Shown here: positions 23,330 to 34,249 of the stretch, piece by piece
Layout: each line of letters starts with the position of its first letter
How positions within the stretch are numbered: position 1 is the first letter of the stretch
Source of the DNA: Dasypus novemcinctus
Lineage: Eukaryota; Chordata; Mammalia; Cingulata; Dasypodidae
Reading direction: 5' to 3'
Length of the DNA stretch: 64,000 nt
NCBI RefSeq assembly: GCF_030445035.2
Contig: NC_080677.1
Location: 2,666,001 to 2,730,000 of the forward strand
Notes under the pieces: model-generated
Databases searched by the model: none
Seen by the model: the letters and a program-made list of their open reading frames with translations, nothing else
What the model was told of the DNA's origin: nothing
Position numbers and translations under genes: made by a program

Positions 23330-24400
23330 TGTTTTTTATTTTTAAAGAAACTTTAGATTACATAAATGTTATGTAAAAAATATAGGGGAGTCCCGTATAG
23401 CCCACGCCTTACCCCTCCCACACTTTCCCACATTAACAACAACCTTCTTTAGTGTGGCACATTTGCTAAAATTGATGAACACATTTTGCAGCATTGCTAG
23501 TAATCATGGACTATAGTTTACATTATAGTTTACACTCTATTCTCGCACAATTTTGTAGGTTATAACAAAATACGTAATGGCTTCTTCTGTCATTGCAATG
23601 TCATACGGGACAATTCCAGTGTCCCAAAAAATACCCCATGTTTTACTTATTCTTCACTCTCCCTTTCCTCAGAACCTCTGGTGGCCACTACACTTATATC
23701 AATGATACAAGTTCTTCCATTGCCAAAATAGTATAAGTCTATAATAGAATAATAATGTCTACTTTAGTTCGTTGTTCATTCCCCAGTCGTGAGAATTTGG
23801 GGATGGTGATGCCCACTCTGCTTCTAATTGAGAGTGGGCTTAGGTCCCATGGGGCAGATGGATGGAACAATCTTGCTTGCAGTTGCAGACACTCTCTGTT
23901 CCTTAGGATGTATGTTGTCCATCATTTATTTTCTTTTGTCCTGGGTGAGTCCAGTGAATTGGGGAGTAGGTTTTGCCACTCTACTGAGATTCAAAACTCA
24001 ACTGGGCCATGAACAGACCAAAGATTTAAGTCTTTGGGACTTATATTTAACAAGTATAGTGCTAATCATAGGTTCAAATAAAAGGGGCAGTAGAGCCATG
24101 TGTAGAGAACCTATAAATGAGTCTAAGTCTATTACACTGGGGAGCATAAATTCCAGAGTAAGGCCCACCGACAGGGTGCTGACTTCCTGAGTTTATCTGT
24201 CCTTCTTAGAGTGTCGGGATATCTCTGTAATTCCCAGGAGCTCTGCTGTTTGGGGAAAGGTTTCCTGAGGCAGTCAATGGCACCCTGCTGAGATGTGCAA
24301 AAGTGTAACCTTTGGAATGACCTCAACATACCCTTTGAAGTCTCCTAACCATGAAACATCATTTGTATTTAATATTCGTCCCTTTTGGTCAAAGTCTTTT
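23330..24400 (-). mobile_element. L1 3' UTR and end, reverse
   Basis: A T-rich edge (23330-23345) is followed by the reverse L1 terminus: ctttagattacataaatgtt, ataggggagtcccgtatagc, ccacgccttacccctcccac. The sequence from about 23755 aligns with 37220-37760 (gcagacactctctgttcctt and tttgccactctactgagatt versus ggcactctcagttctctggt and tttgcaactctgctgaggat). It is therefore a recurrent L1 3'-UTR segment. No ORF2 sequence is attached, so the copy is 5'-truncated. Confidence 0.65.
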
Positions 24401-24419
24401 TCTTAATACATTGTTAATT

Positions 24420-25160
24420 GGACAGAACAAGTGAACTTGGGATTTCCAGGTCTGTGGTTAAAACTACATTGTTGAGAATGTTCTTTTCACAAATAAGGCA
24501 GGACAGGGTTCCTGGCATAGGGTGTCAGGTGTGGGGGGACATATGAGATAGGGTGCATCTGGGACATGCTTCTGTGGAATATCTAAATGCTCATCTTGTA
24601 ATAGTGCATTATCTCAGTGGAGAGCCACACAATAAACAAGAAAAAATTAGACTCCCATCCAGGGGGGTCCTGCTTTGTTCTCAGTTAGAGGGACAAGAAT
24701 CCCTTGAGAACATAAGCAGTGCCTAATAAAAGAAAGCAGACCGATATGTCAAGTCCTCAATATTATTGCAAGTAACTATGAGACTGAAAAGCAAAATTGA
24801 AATGCAATGGTTATCATAGGTTCCAAAAGGAGGGGGAGGGAAGAAGAGCATAGCTGGAACGTAGGGCACATTTAGGGCATTAGGATTGTTCTACATGATC
24901 GTGCAATAATGGATTCAGGCCATTTTATATTTCATCAACACTATATAGATGCATGGTCCAAAAAGTAAACCATAATGAAACCACTGACCATGGATAATAG
25001 CAATGCTTTAATATTTGTATACCAATTGTAACAAACGTACCATCTGCATGTAAAATGTAGAAAATGTGAGGGCATGGTATATGGGAATCCTCTATATTTT
25101 CTATGTGACTTTTCTGTAACTTAAAACTTCTTTGATGATATAATGGAAAAAATAAGATAC
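24420..25160 (+). mobile_element. L1 3' UTR with A-rich end
   Basis: Aligns with the forward L1 3' UTR at 63700-64000 and with the reverse complement of 38970-39450: gtggttaaaactacattgtt, a gagataggg...gcatctggg block, atcttgtaatagtgcattat, ctcagtgga. It ends with a typical tail (cttttctgtaacttaaaact, then tctttgatgatataatggaa and an A-rich stretch at 25145-25160). The copy is short and 5'-truncated. Confidence 0.68.
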
Positions 25161-25264
25161 CAGGGGAATATATGGAACAAATTCTTATTATAAACAGGAG
25201 ACAACAGGTATTATAGTAACAAAAGACACAATACAAAAAAAAATTTATATTATTTCAACTTAAT

Positions 25265-25960
25265 TTTTTTTTCATTCTTTACTTGGTATTTTAAAACTAT
25301 TATTATTTCATTTTTTGTTAATTTCATTTGCTTAATTTGTTGTCTTCATTTTTGGAGAAGTTTCGGATCACAGAAGGGTCACAACTGTGGCAGGGAGGAT
25401 CACTGGGGCAGGGTGTCGGTGATGGGGAGATGTGTGGGGAGGGGTGCACCTGGGGCTTGCCTCTAAGGCACACGAATATGTTCAAGTGTTCATGCGGCAT
25501 TGCCTCAATGGGAGGAGACTATAGAATAATTGAAAGAATAGTGAGTTGCCATCCTGGGGAGTCCTACTACAATCTTTAATAGAACGACAAGAATCTCCCA
25601 AGTACAAGGGCAGTGCCTAATGAAGGAAGACAGACCATTACACCAGGCTCTTGTAACTCATGATGCTACTTATGAACATTTTCTTGTGTAATTGAAACTT
25701 AGGCTAGTTATTATATATTGTCTAAGAGTTACCAACTGAAAGCCCCCTTGTTGCTCAAATGTGGCCTCTCTCTAAGCTAAACTCAGAGTATAAACATACT
25801 ACCTTCTTTCCAGCTTGGGACACGACTCCTGGGAATGGGCCTCTCTGGCACTGAGGGATTATTGCCCAGCACCAACCAGATATGCTTTTGAAAGCTTGAT
25901 GTGAATGCTCTTGAAAGCATTTTTCTTCTCAGTATCCTACTTCAGTTCAAGGAAATGGTC
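25265..25960 (+). mobile_element. Second L1 3'-UTR segment, forward
   Basis: Blocks at 25385-25660 parallel those at 24500-24790: gggtgcacctggggcttgcc, gttcatgcggcattgcctca, gggcagtgcctaatgaagga. 25820-25880 (cttgggacacgactcctggg, then aatgggcctctctggcactg) is the reverse complement of a block at about 37880-37920. Sequence at 25265-25385 looks like an L1 end in the other orientation, so the piece may be composite. Confidence 0.55.
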
Positions 25961-25964
25961 TTTC

Positions 25965-26320
25965 TCTTTTGTACTGACTGTTTTATGACCAGTTTGTCTT
26001 AACCCTGGAACTTCCTTAACTTTAAGGACTTGAGACATAAGCAAAGATCCATCTATGTGAAAGTGACAGTTTTGTGCTTCTGACCTCCCTTTAGCCTCTG
26101 ACCATTTTTCTTAAATTTATGTGTGCCTTTAACATTTTGTTTCCTTTGGTAAAGTTTTGACCAACAGTTTTTGTAGAAAGGATATCCTTATTGAGCCTAT
26201 AGTTCACTGTATTCACAAATTCTACTATTAGTGTTGCTTAAGTCTAGGTGGAAATAAGCATAGGCAAAAACTTAGACCTCTGCTATTTTAATTTTAAAAA
26301 TATTTTTTATGTAGTACTAC
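25965..26320. other. No feature clearly recognised
   Basis: Probably more old L1 3'-UTR, but I cannot align it confidently. Confidence 0.3.
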
Positions 26321-26324
26321 CATT

Positions 26325-26490
26325 TATAAAACTCTTTTATGTCATTTTCTCACGTAAGCCTTACTACAACAATCCTGAGAAACGTAGGGAAATATTTTCT
26401 GTAGATGGAAACCAGGCTCAGTGCAGTTCAGCACCTTTTTTATATGGCCATATAGTTTGTGAATGATGAGCCATGGGTTTGAAATCACTT
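26325..26490 (+). mobile_element. MIR SINE fragment
   Basis: The pattern cacgtaagccttactacaac, then aatcctgagaaacgtaggga, tctgtagatggaaaccaggc and gagccatgggtttgaaatca follows the MIR order (allele-count tail, then ggatttgaaccc-like end). Confidence 0.6.
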
Positions 26491-26494
26491 TTTC

Positions 26495-27545
26495 CAAATA
26501 AATCTATTTTTCCTTCTACAAAATCATGCTGTCTTCAAAATCCATGATTGCAAAAATTGAAATGATGAGTAAAGTTGATTTTGTTAAATGATAGCTTTGA
26601 AAAGTGTGAGTTAGCAGGAAAGACTGGGTAAAGTAACATATATTTCATTGGTGAGACCCAGTGAAGAACACTGATGTAAGTATACAAGCAGAAGATATGA
26701 TTCCATTTTCAAATACAACAAAATCCTGAGAGTAAAAATTAAGTGAAGTTAAACTGTAGAAACATACAAATTGCACTTGTGTTAATGAGTATTGACTGAA
26801 GACTAGAGGTATTGGATGATAGGTTACAGTGCAACTAAACAAGTACATTTAGATCATAGGATGCCCCATAACTGCAACTTTTTAGTTCTGTAATTCTCAT
26901 AATGTTATCTGTACATTAAATAGAGGCTATACACACCCTAGTACTCCTATTCAAGCTAAGTCTTAGCAACTGCCTCTGTGACTTTTCTTGATCAACCTAG
27001 TTGCAATATATTATCCTCAGTAATAGACACTAAATCAAATCAACATTTCATTGCTTATGAATACAATAAAAATACAAAGGGACGTCATGAAAAAGAAGCA
27101 CACAGAGTTACCAAACATTAGCTTATAATTTCCACATTTTACCTGGCAAGTATTTTTAAAAAATGTGTCTAGTGAAACATTTTCAAAATAGTGAGCCACT
27201 CGGCAGTCCTTATAATTCATATATTTAAGGATAGATGTTTCATAATAAACTTCCTCATAAGGTACTGATTTTAAATATTGATTGCCCTTCCCTCTGGCAG
27301 ATTAAATGAAATTTTTGATCACTGAAAGTTTTAAAAATTGCTAGCAATATAAACTCATAAAACTAATTCAAATAAATGTTTGCAGCATCTGCTCTTTTTT
27401 CTTCTTATTCCTCCAATACAGATTTGTACATATATATGATCCATTCAAACTCTTTATTGCATAGCAAAAACACAATGTTTTGAAGAGGATGAAGCATCTG
27501 GTGCTGTGTTATTTTGGTTAATGTTTTGAGTAGATTTAACAAAAT
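26495..27545. other. No feature recognised
   Basis: AT-rich sequence with two short minus frames lacking any domain. Confidence 0.4.
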
Positions 27546-27546
27546 A

Positions 27547-27925
27547 GGGAAACACTTGGCCCAGTGATTAGGGTGTCCATCTACCACATGGGAGGTCCGC
27601 GGTTCAAACCCCGGGCCTCCTTGACCTGTGTGGAGCTGGCCCACATGCAGTGCTGATATGCACAAGGAGTGCCGTGCCACGCAGGGCTGTCCCCCACGTA
27701 GGGAAGCCCCATGCACAAGGAGTGCGCACCGTAAGGAGAGCCCCCCAGTGCGAAAGAAAGTGCAGCCTGCCCAGGAAAAGTGCCGCCCACACTTCCCGTG
27801 CCGCTGACCTCAACAGAAGCGGACAAAAGAAGTGGACAAAGAAACAAGACGCAGCAAATAGACACAGAGAACAGACAACGGGGGACGGGGGATTAAATAA
27901 ATAAATAAATCTTTAAAAAAAAAAA
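27547..27925 (+). mobile_element. DAS-SINE, best-preserved copy
   Basis: Complete: head gggaaacacttggcccagtg, box B cggttcaaaccccg (27600-27613), CpG-rich body, caacagaagcggacaaaaga (27809-27828), acacagagaacagacaac and a clean aataaataaataaatcttta tail. It is among the least diverged copies here, with a high density of intact CpGs, suggesting a recent insertion. Confidence 0.94.
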
Positions 27926-28184
27926 TGCTATGTCTTTCTAGTCTTCAGGGAATCAACTTATGAAATGATTCTAAGTAACAAAAAGTTGATTTATTTAAAA
28001 TTATTTGTTCTAATATTCCCATCATACCAAACTTCAGATCTTTATTTTTATTTTTTCAACATTTTAATTTGGTACACTAACCAAATGGTTTTAGTCATCA
28101 GTTGTTTATGATCAACATAATAGAGATTATTAGAGTCACTTATTTATTCTTTTATTCATTAGTTCTGATTTTAGTAACTCCTAC

Positions 28185-28490
28185 AATTCAAATTGTGTTT
28201 TAGGTTCTGAGAATAGAGTGGTAAATAAGAACTTAGCACTGCTCCCACCAAACTCAAAACGAAAAGAGGAAGTCTGAAATTTCACAATTTCACAGGATAT
28301 GCTAGCAGTGGATATAAATATGTTCAATGGCATCTAACTTAGACTAAACAATAAGCCAGGAAAGGATCAAGGGGAATGGAGACTTAGGGCACATCTTGAA
28401 GTAGGCAGTAAAGCATAGCAGCTCCACTGGACTGTAAAAGTTAGGAGTGACTACACTGAAGGTTGAACATCAAGAAGTGACAGGAACGAT
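28185..28490 (+). mobile_element. L2-like fragment
   Basis: Wording such as gttctgagaatagagtggta, aataagaacttag and cagtggatataaatatgttc faintly follows an ancient mammalian LINE 3' region (transposition-cargo-free). Weak match. Confidence 0.3.
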
Positions 28491-28500
28491 CAGTCTAGAA

Positions 28501-29360
28501 CAGGGGTCCAAAACCCACAACCCATGAGCCGGCTGGCTGTTTTTTCACAAAAAGGTTTATTGCTGCACAGCCACATTCACTCATTTATGGTTGGTCTATG
28601 GATGTTTTCACACTGCAGTGGCAGATTCGAGGAGTTGAAAGAGTGACTGCAGAAGAGATTTACAGTGTGCCCCTTACAGATAAAGGGTAGGACACATTTC
28701 AGGCTTGAGGATGTCTGATACTTACAGTGTCTCTTCCTTGACCAGGAAATGACTTCCTCCCTGTCCTGCTCCCCAGACATCCCTCCCTTAACAGCCTGGC
28801 ATCTGTAGCTGCTTTAAGTCTGAGCGCAGCCTGCCCTGAGCACATCTTGTTTTGAGGAAAGTGCGCACAGTAAGAGGTTTTCTGTCGCCTGCTCATAAAC
28901 CCCTGGGACTTGGCCAATTGTGGTGCCTGGTCATCTGTACTCTGTGGAGTGGTTGCCATGGCACAGGCATGCCCGAGTGAATGTCCTGCTGTCCTTGTGG
29001 GGTAGATGTAGCTCTCTGAAACCAAGTCCCCTTAGTAAATGCACTAGGACTGACCACCCTAATTGGACTGACCACCCTGGTGTTCGGTGCCTCTTCAGAA
29101 CCTCAACCGTCTCCGTTACAGGGAAGTCTGAGGCAGTCCCGGCTGGGGCTTCACTTCTTTCAGGGAAAATACTGATGCTGGTTCAGCTGACACGACAGAG
29201 CACGCTCTTGTTGCCACAACTGCTGAAGTCTGCCACAGTCACGATAAAAATGTCTACCATAGGAAAGGAAAAGACACAGCTGTGTTCTAATAAACCTTTA
29301 TTTACAAAATGAGGCAATGAGGCTGGTTTGACGTGTGGGTCATTAGTTTCTATTTTCCTG
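28501..29360. mobile_element. Pair of inverted hAT-like ends (MITE pair or one long-TIR element)
   Basis: The left end starts caggggtccaaaacccacaa, with tttttcacaaaaaggtttat and ggtctatggatgttttcaca following. This is the pattern of a widespread mammalian hAT non-autonomous family. The right end reads as the reverse complement: gttctaataaacctttattt then acaaaatgaggc, finishing near tattttcctg at 29360. The 8-mers just outside are gtctagaa and gtgtaaga, 5 of 8 identical, suggestive of a hAT target duplication. The middle (28700-29190) is GC-richer and unidentified. It holds a local 18-bp duplication (ggactgaccaccct twice, 29046-29081). Confidence 0.55.
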
Positions 29361-29364
29361 GTGT

Positions 29365-29890
29365 AAGAAGTAGCAGTGACTATCTTTACAGAAATGCATT
29401 TTACACCAGGTTATTTTTTAAAGAATTATTACCAAATGACTTGATTTTGAACCAGGAAATTTATATGATAAACCCATTATTTAATCACATCTCATGCTTT
29501 GATTTTTATTGTTTTTACAAATTCATGCTTTGATTTTTATTATTTTTACAAATTTTATTTACCCAGATTTTTAATTTATTTCTGTTGGTTTTAATACTTA
29601 GAAAAATCACCAAAATGAGCATATATTTAAGCTACAGGTAAATTCGTTAATGGCTTTTTCACTCTGGCCTTCTTAGATGTTGTGTCACTTCATTGCTACA
29701 TATTTCAGGGTGTTTATTCTAAGAACAGGACTATTCTCTAGCATAACCACACTGCAGTTATACTCAGCATATATATCGTTTTCATATTATTACTACTGTA
29801 ACATAAATGCTAACATTTCCCTAATAATCCCTGTAATTCTTTTATAGTTTTTGAAAATAAGGAACCCATTCAAGGATCATATATTACTTG
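29365..29890. other. AT-rich, contains a 31-bp tandem duplication
   Basis: No gene. A 31-bp unit (tcatgctttgatttttattg...) occurs at 29492-29522 and again at 29523-29553 with one mismatch. Otherwise nothing recognised. Confidence 0.55.
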
Positions 29891-29894
29891 GCTT

Positions 29895-30860
29895 TTAAAT
29901 GTAAAAATTCAATTATTTTTATTAATTAAAATGCACAACCATCACCACAATCCAGTTTTAGAATACCTCACAGGTCCATTTAAGGTTATTTCTTATTGCC
30001 AACCCCTGCCCCAGGCAACCCTAAACTGCTTGCTCTCTCTGTCACTCTGCTTTTATTTTTCAGTATTAGCTCATTTGCTAAATGCAGTTATTTTCTCTCC
30101 AGCCGCTTTCATTTGGTTTTGAGAATCATCATGTTATTGCATGTAACATTAGGTTCTATCTTTTCCTTCCTAAATAGTTTCCATTGTATGGATATATATT
30201 TATTTTTCCATTTCACCAGCTAGTGGACATTTGGATTGTCTCCAAATTGTGGCTGTCATGACTAAAGCAGCTATGAACTTGTTTTGTGCTAGTCTTTATA
30301 TGTACTTGGTTTTATTTTCCCTTGCATAGATATTTAGATATTTGAAAGTGATTTTTTTTTTTCTCAGTGAGAAGTTGATTTATTGCAAGTGCACAAGCAA
30401 GGAACTGGGGTAATTTTCCCCCAAAAGCAGTTCAAAGTGAGAACAGGGCAAGGGATTTATAAGGGTTGAGGATCATATGATGACAGCGTGATGCATTCGT
30501 GCCATGTGGGTGAAAGTTCTGGAATTTTTAAAGCGTCTTCTGAGGTTTACATTTTTAAACCTGTGTTTTCTCCTGTACACAAAACTCCTGTGTAATGTCC
30601 TGGTTCACAGCTTTTTATCCCAGGGAAGTTACAGATTTCCTGGGCTGTGAGGTGCTCCTGGTGCCTTTCTGTGGTTTTATTGAGAAGTTGTTAGAAGTGA
30701 AATTTTAATTTCCCTGAATAATAATGTTGAACTTATTTTGTGTATGTCAGATAATTATAATCACAGATACTGTGTGCTTTAGTATCCTCTTTGAAACAAA
30801 TGTTTGAAATTATTTGCCCATTTTTAAAAAGGTTTTATTAATATTTTGTAGTAATGATAG
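29895..30860 (-). mobile_element. Old L1 3' region, reverse, split by an insertion
   Basis: Plus-strand wording is the reverse of an L1M ORF2 C-terminus and 3' region: caccacaatccagttttaga, caacccctgccccaggcaac, ttccattgtatggatatata, agtggacatttggattgtct, gcagctatgaacttgttttg. The sequence stops at about 30347 and resumes at about 30696 with aatgttgaacttattttgtg, the next part of the same region. The intervening 345 bp is therefore an insertion. Confidence 0.65.
30349..30692 (-). mobile_element. LTR-like insertion with poly(A) edge, reverse
   Basis: On the minus strand it has a TATA-like ttataaatcccttgccctgt, then 70-100 bases later gcaataaatcaacttctcac, followed directly by a run of A (the T run at 30349-30361 on plus). 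This is the layout of an LTR U3-R ending at a polyadenylation site. It splits an older L1. The family is not recognised and no internal retroviral sequence is present. Confidence 0.45.
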
Positions 30861-30869
30861 CCTCACAGG

Positions 30870-33800
30870 GAGTTATAAAAATAGTACCGTTCTGTGAACA
30901 CTTCCTCCAACTTCCAGGAAATTGGCATTAGTTTAACAACTGTTTTGAGCATGATTACAAATATTATTCACTTTCCCACAAATTTTGCATGCAATCATTT
31001 GTGAGGTGCTTATGGTCCTCTGCATTTGATCCCAGGTGCATATTTTATAACCGCAATCAAAGATCAAGACACAGAAGTGTTTTATCACAAAAGGAATTCC
31101 TGCAGGTCACCCTTCAAAATTGCTTCAGTCTCTGCCTCAGTATTCTGGAAAGCAAAAACATGCTCTCCCTTTCTGTCATTTTGTCATTTAAACAATGCTA
31201 TATAAATGCCATCATGCTATATGTAACCTTTGGAGATTGGCTTTTCTCACTAAGCATCATGCCCTTGAGATCCGTCCAAGCTGTTGAATGGATTAATAGT
31301 TTGCTCCAATTTATCGCTGAGTAGTATCTCACTGTATGAAGACACTCTGTTATAATCCCTTTGCTTGTTGAAGGATTTTTGGGTTGTGTCCGGTTAAGGG
31401 ATATTATGAGAAAAGCTTCAATGCACATTCATATACAGGTTTCTGTGTGAACATAAGCTTTCATTTCTCTGGGATAAATGCCAAAGAGTTTCATTTCTGG
31501 GCTACACAGCAAATGCATGCTGTGTTTTATGAGGAAAAAAACCCAAAACTGACAAACTGTTTTCTGGAGTGGCTGTATCATTTGGCATTCCCTCCAGCAA
31601 TGTGTAAAAGATCCAGTTTCTCCACAAATCCTCGCCAGTGTTAATTATTATCAGTATTTTAAAAACTCTAAGGTAATGCTATCACTGTGGTTTTAAAGTG
31701 CCTTTGCATTTCTATAATGACAAATATGCTTATCTGCCATCTGTATCTCTTGGGTAAAATGACTTCATTCACGTCTTTTGTCCATTTTCTAACAAGGCTC
31801 ATTTTTTACCGTTGATTATTGAGAGGTGTTTATATATTCAAAGATAGAAATCTTTGGTCAGCTAAGTAGTATGAAAATACTTTCCTTCAGTCTCTAGCTT
31901 GTCTTTTACACTCTAAACAAAGTTTTTCTCAGACCAAATATTAAAATTTTGATTAAGTCCCCTTTATCAATATTATTCTTTTACAGCTAGGACATATAAG
32001 AGTTAAGATTCAGACACTAGGACAGGATATTTCAGAATACCACAGTGTTGGTTTCTGTAACTAAGATCTTAACAATGGGTAGATAGATTCTTCTGATTTA
32101 TTCTTATTTTTAGAATTGTATAGCTATTTTAGTTCATTTGCTTGTCCACATACAAGCAGGACATATTTACCAGAAAGCTTGCAGGGATTTTGAGAGAAAT
32201 GATGATAAATCTGTGCATCTATTTGGCAGAAGTAACGTCTTTACATTGTTGATTTTCCTATCAGTGAATATGGTATGTGTCTCTTTTTATGTAGATATTA
32301 TACTCATTTCATCATTGTTTTGATATTTTCACTATACAAGTTCTGTATATGTTTCGTTAGATTTATTTCTAAGTATTTCACTTTTGGAGCTATTTTAAAT
32401 AATAATGCATTTTTGATTTAGGTTTCCACATGTTCATCCATAGTATATAGAAACAATTAATTTTGTGTATTTAGTTGTTGAACTTGTATCCTGCAACCTT
32501 ATTGAATTCACTTATTTGTTCTAGGTTTTCTTTCCTTCCATTTATTTTGTAGATATCTTGGGATCTTCTATATAGACCAACAAAGCATCTGCTAATAGGA
32601 ACAGTTTTATTTCTTCTATGTAATCTGTAGGCAATGTATTTCCTTTTCTTGCCTTATTGCTCTGGCAAGGACTTTCAGTACTGTGATGAATTAGAGTGAT
32701 AGGATCAGAGATTCCTGCCTTGTTCTGGATATTAGAGGGAAAATATTCAGCCTTTGGCCTTTAAGCATGATACTAGCTATATGTTTATGTAAGTATTCCT
32801 TAACAAGTTGAGAAATTTTTCTCTACTCTCAGATTGCCAATAGTTTTTATTATGAATCAGGGTTGAATCAAAGTGTTTTCTGCATCAAATGATATGATCT
32901 TGTGCTTTTCTTCTTTAGGCTTGACTATCTAAAATATATACCACTTGGTCATGGTGTAAAATAATTTTGCTGAAGTTGATCTACTGATATTTGATTGGAT
33001 GTTGCCTCTATGTTTTTGAGAGGTACTGGATTTCAGTTTTCTTTTGTATGTGTGTGCATTCTTTGCCTGGTTATGGTATCAGAGTAACATTGGCTCAGTA
33101 AAATGAGTTGACAGTTACTCTCACCTCTTATGTTTTCATGAAGGGACTATGTATAATCAGTGCTAATTTTTTTTAAATGTTTGGTAAAATTTAATTCTTA
33201 GTTAGAAGACTATTCAGAATCTCTATCCCCTATAAAGTGAAATTTAGTATATAATGATTTGTATTTTTTAGTATTTGGTCCATTTCATCTAGGTTGTCAA
33301 ATATATGTATGTAGAGCTATTTATTGTATTTTCTTATTATGTTTTTAATAGCTGGAGGCTCTGTAGTGATATTTCCTATTTCATTTCCTATATTGGTAAG
33401 TTTTGTCTTTAATGCTTTAGTCTTTGTTAGTCTTTGTTTATGAATTTTACTCATTTTTTCAAAGAACCACATTTTTGTTTCATTGATATTTTCCATTGTT
33501 TTTCCATTTTTATTTTTAATGGTTTCAACTCTTATTTTTGTTATTTTCTTCTTTCTCCTTGTTTTGGGTATATTTCGTTCTTTTTTTGTTTCTAGTTTCT
33601 TGAGGTAAATTTTTAGATGATCGATTTGAAATTTTTCCCAGGGTCTAATTTAAGCATTTCATGCCTCTTTTCACTATTTTTTTTTTTAGCTCTGCCCCAC
33701 TAATTTGGGTATTTGTTTTATTTATTTTATTGCTTTCTATGTATTTTTTCAATGTTTAAATTGTGTTGTTTGATTTTTGATTATTGAGTTTAGGGGTAAT

Positions 33801-34000
33801 TAATGTTTTCAATACACATTTTTTAAGAAAAATAATTTCTAGTAGTGTCACACTTGTTTCTTTTTTTAATGCTGTCTGTTGAAACATTTTTTAAAAATTT
33901 TGGTGAATTCTAGGATATTAATATTTTCAGTTATATATCAAATTTTGGTAGTGTGATTAAATAACTCTTTGCCTAACTAACGTTTGTGAAGATTTTCTCA
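30870..34000 (-). mobile_element. Degraded L1 ORF2 and 3' region, reverse
   Basis: A long T-rich plus strand carrying reversed L1 landmarks: gagatccgtccaagctgttg (31268-31287), ccctccagcaatgtgtaaaa (31590-31609), tgatgaattagagtgatagg (32683-32702, reverse-transcriptase region) and gcatcaaatgatatgatctt (32882-32901). All frames are closed. It represents most of ORF2 from the RT domain to the 3' end of an old L1M-type copy. Confidence 0.7.
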
Positions 34001-34002
34001 TA

Positions 34003-34012
34003 TATATGTATA

Positions 34013-34049
<37 letters not shown>

Positions 34050-34053
34050 TTTC
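34003..34053. repeat. (TG)n/(TA)n microsatellite
   Basis: Alternating TG then TA dinucleotides (tgtgtgtgtgtgtata, then an uninterrupted ta run). Likely polymorphic in length. Confidence 0.95.
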
Positions 34054-34138
34054 CTATCTAGTTGCATCATCATCTTTTTGGTGCATCACCTTGCTGCTCA
34101 GGGGTATTTGTCTCTCTGCATCATTCAGGTCTGAAACA

Positions 34139-34244
34139 ACTTTTTTTTTTTTTTAATTTTTTTACCAGAAGGTCCTGGGGATTAAACCCAGGTCCTCCAT
34201 ATAGTAAATGGGAACTCAATTGCTTGAGCCACAGCTGCTTCCCT
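34139..34244 (-). mobile_element. Short monomeric DAS-type SINE, reverse
   Basis: On the minus strand: gggaagcagctgtggctcaa, gcaattgagttccc, then box B gggtttaatccccagg, ending in an A-rich tail (T run 34139-34154 on plus). At about 105 bp it contains only the tRNA-derived head, lacking the GC-rich body of the longer copies. It probably represents the older monomer class. Confidence 0.78.
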
Positions 34245-34249
34245 CCTAT

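Noticed and set aside
27547..27625. tRNA gene (box A and box B spacing)
   Set aside because: The tRNA-like head is part of a DAS-SINE and lacks a complete cloverleaf ending; same for the other SINE heads.
28920..29312. 130-codon plus ORF
   Set aside because: Runs across the core and right end of the hAT-like pair; no domain, and the reading frame includes the repeat terminus.
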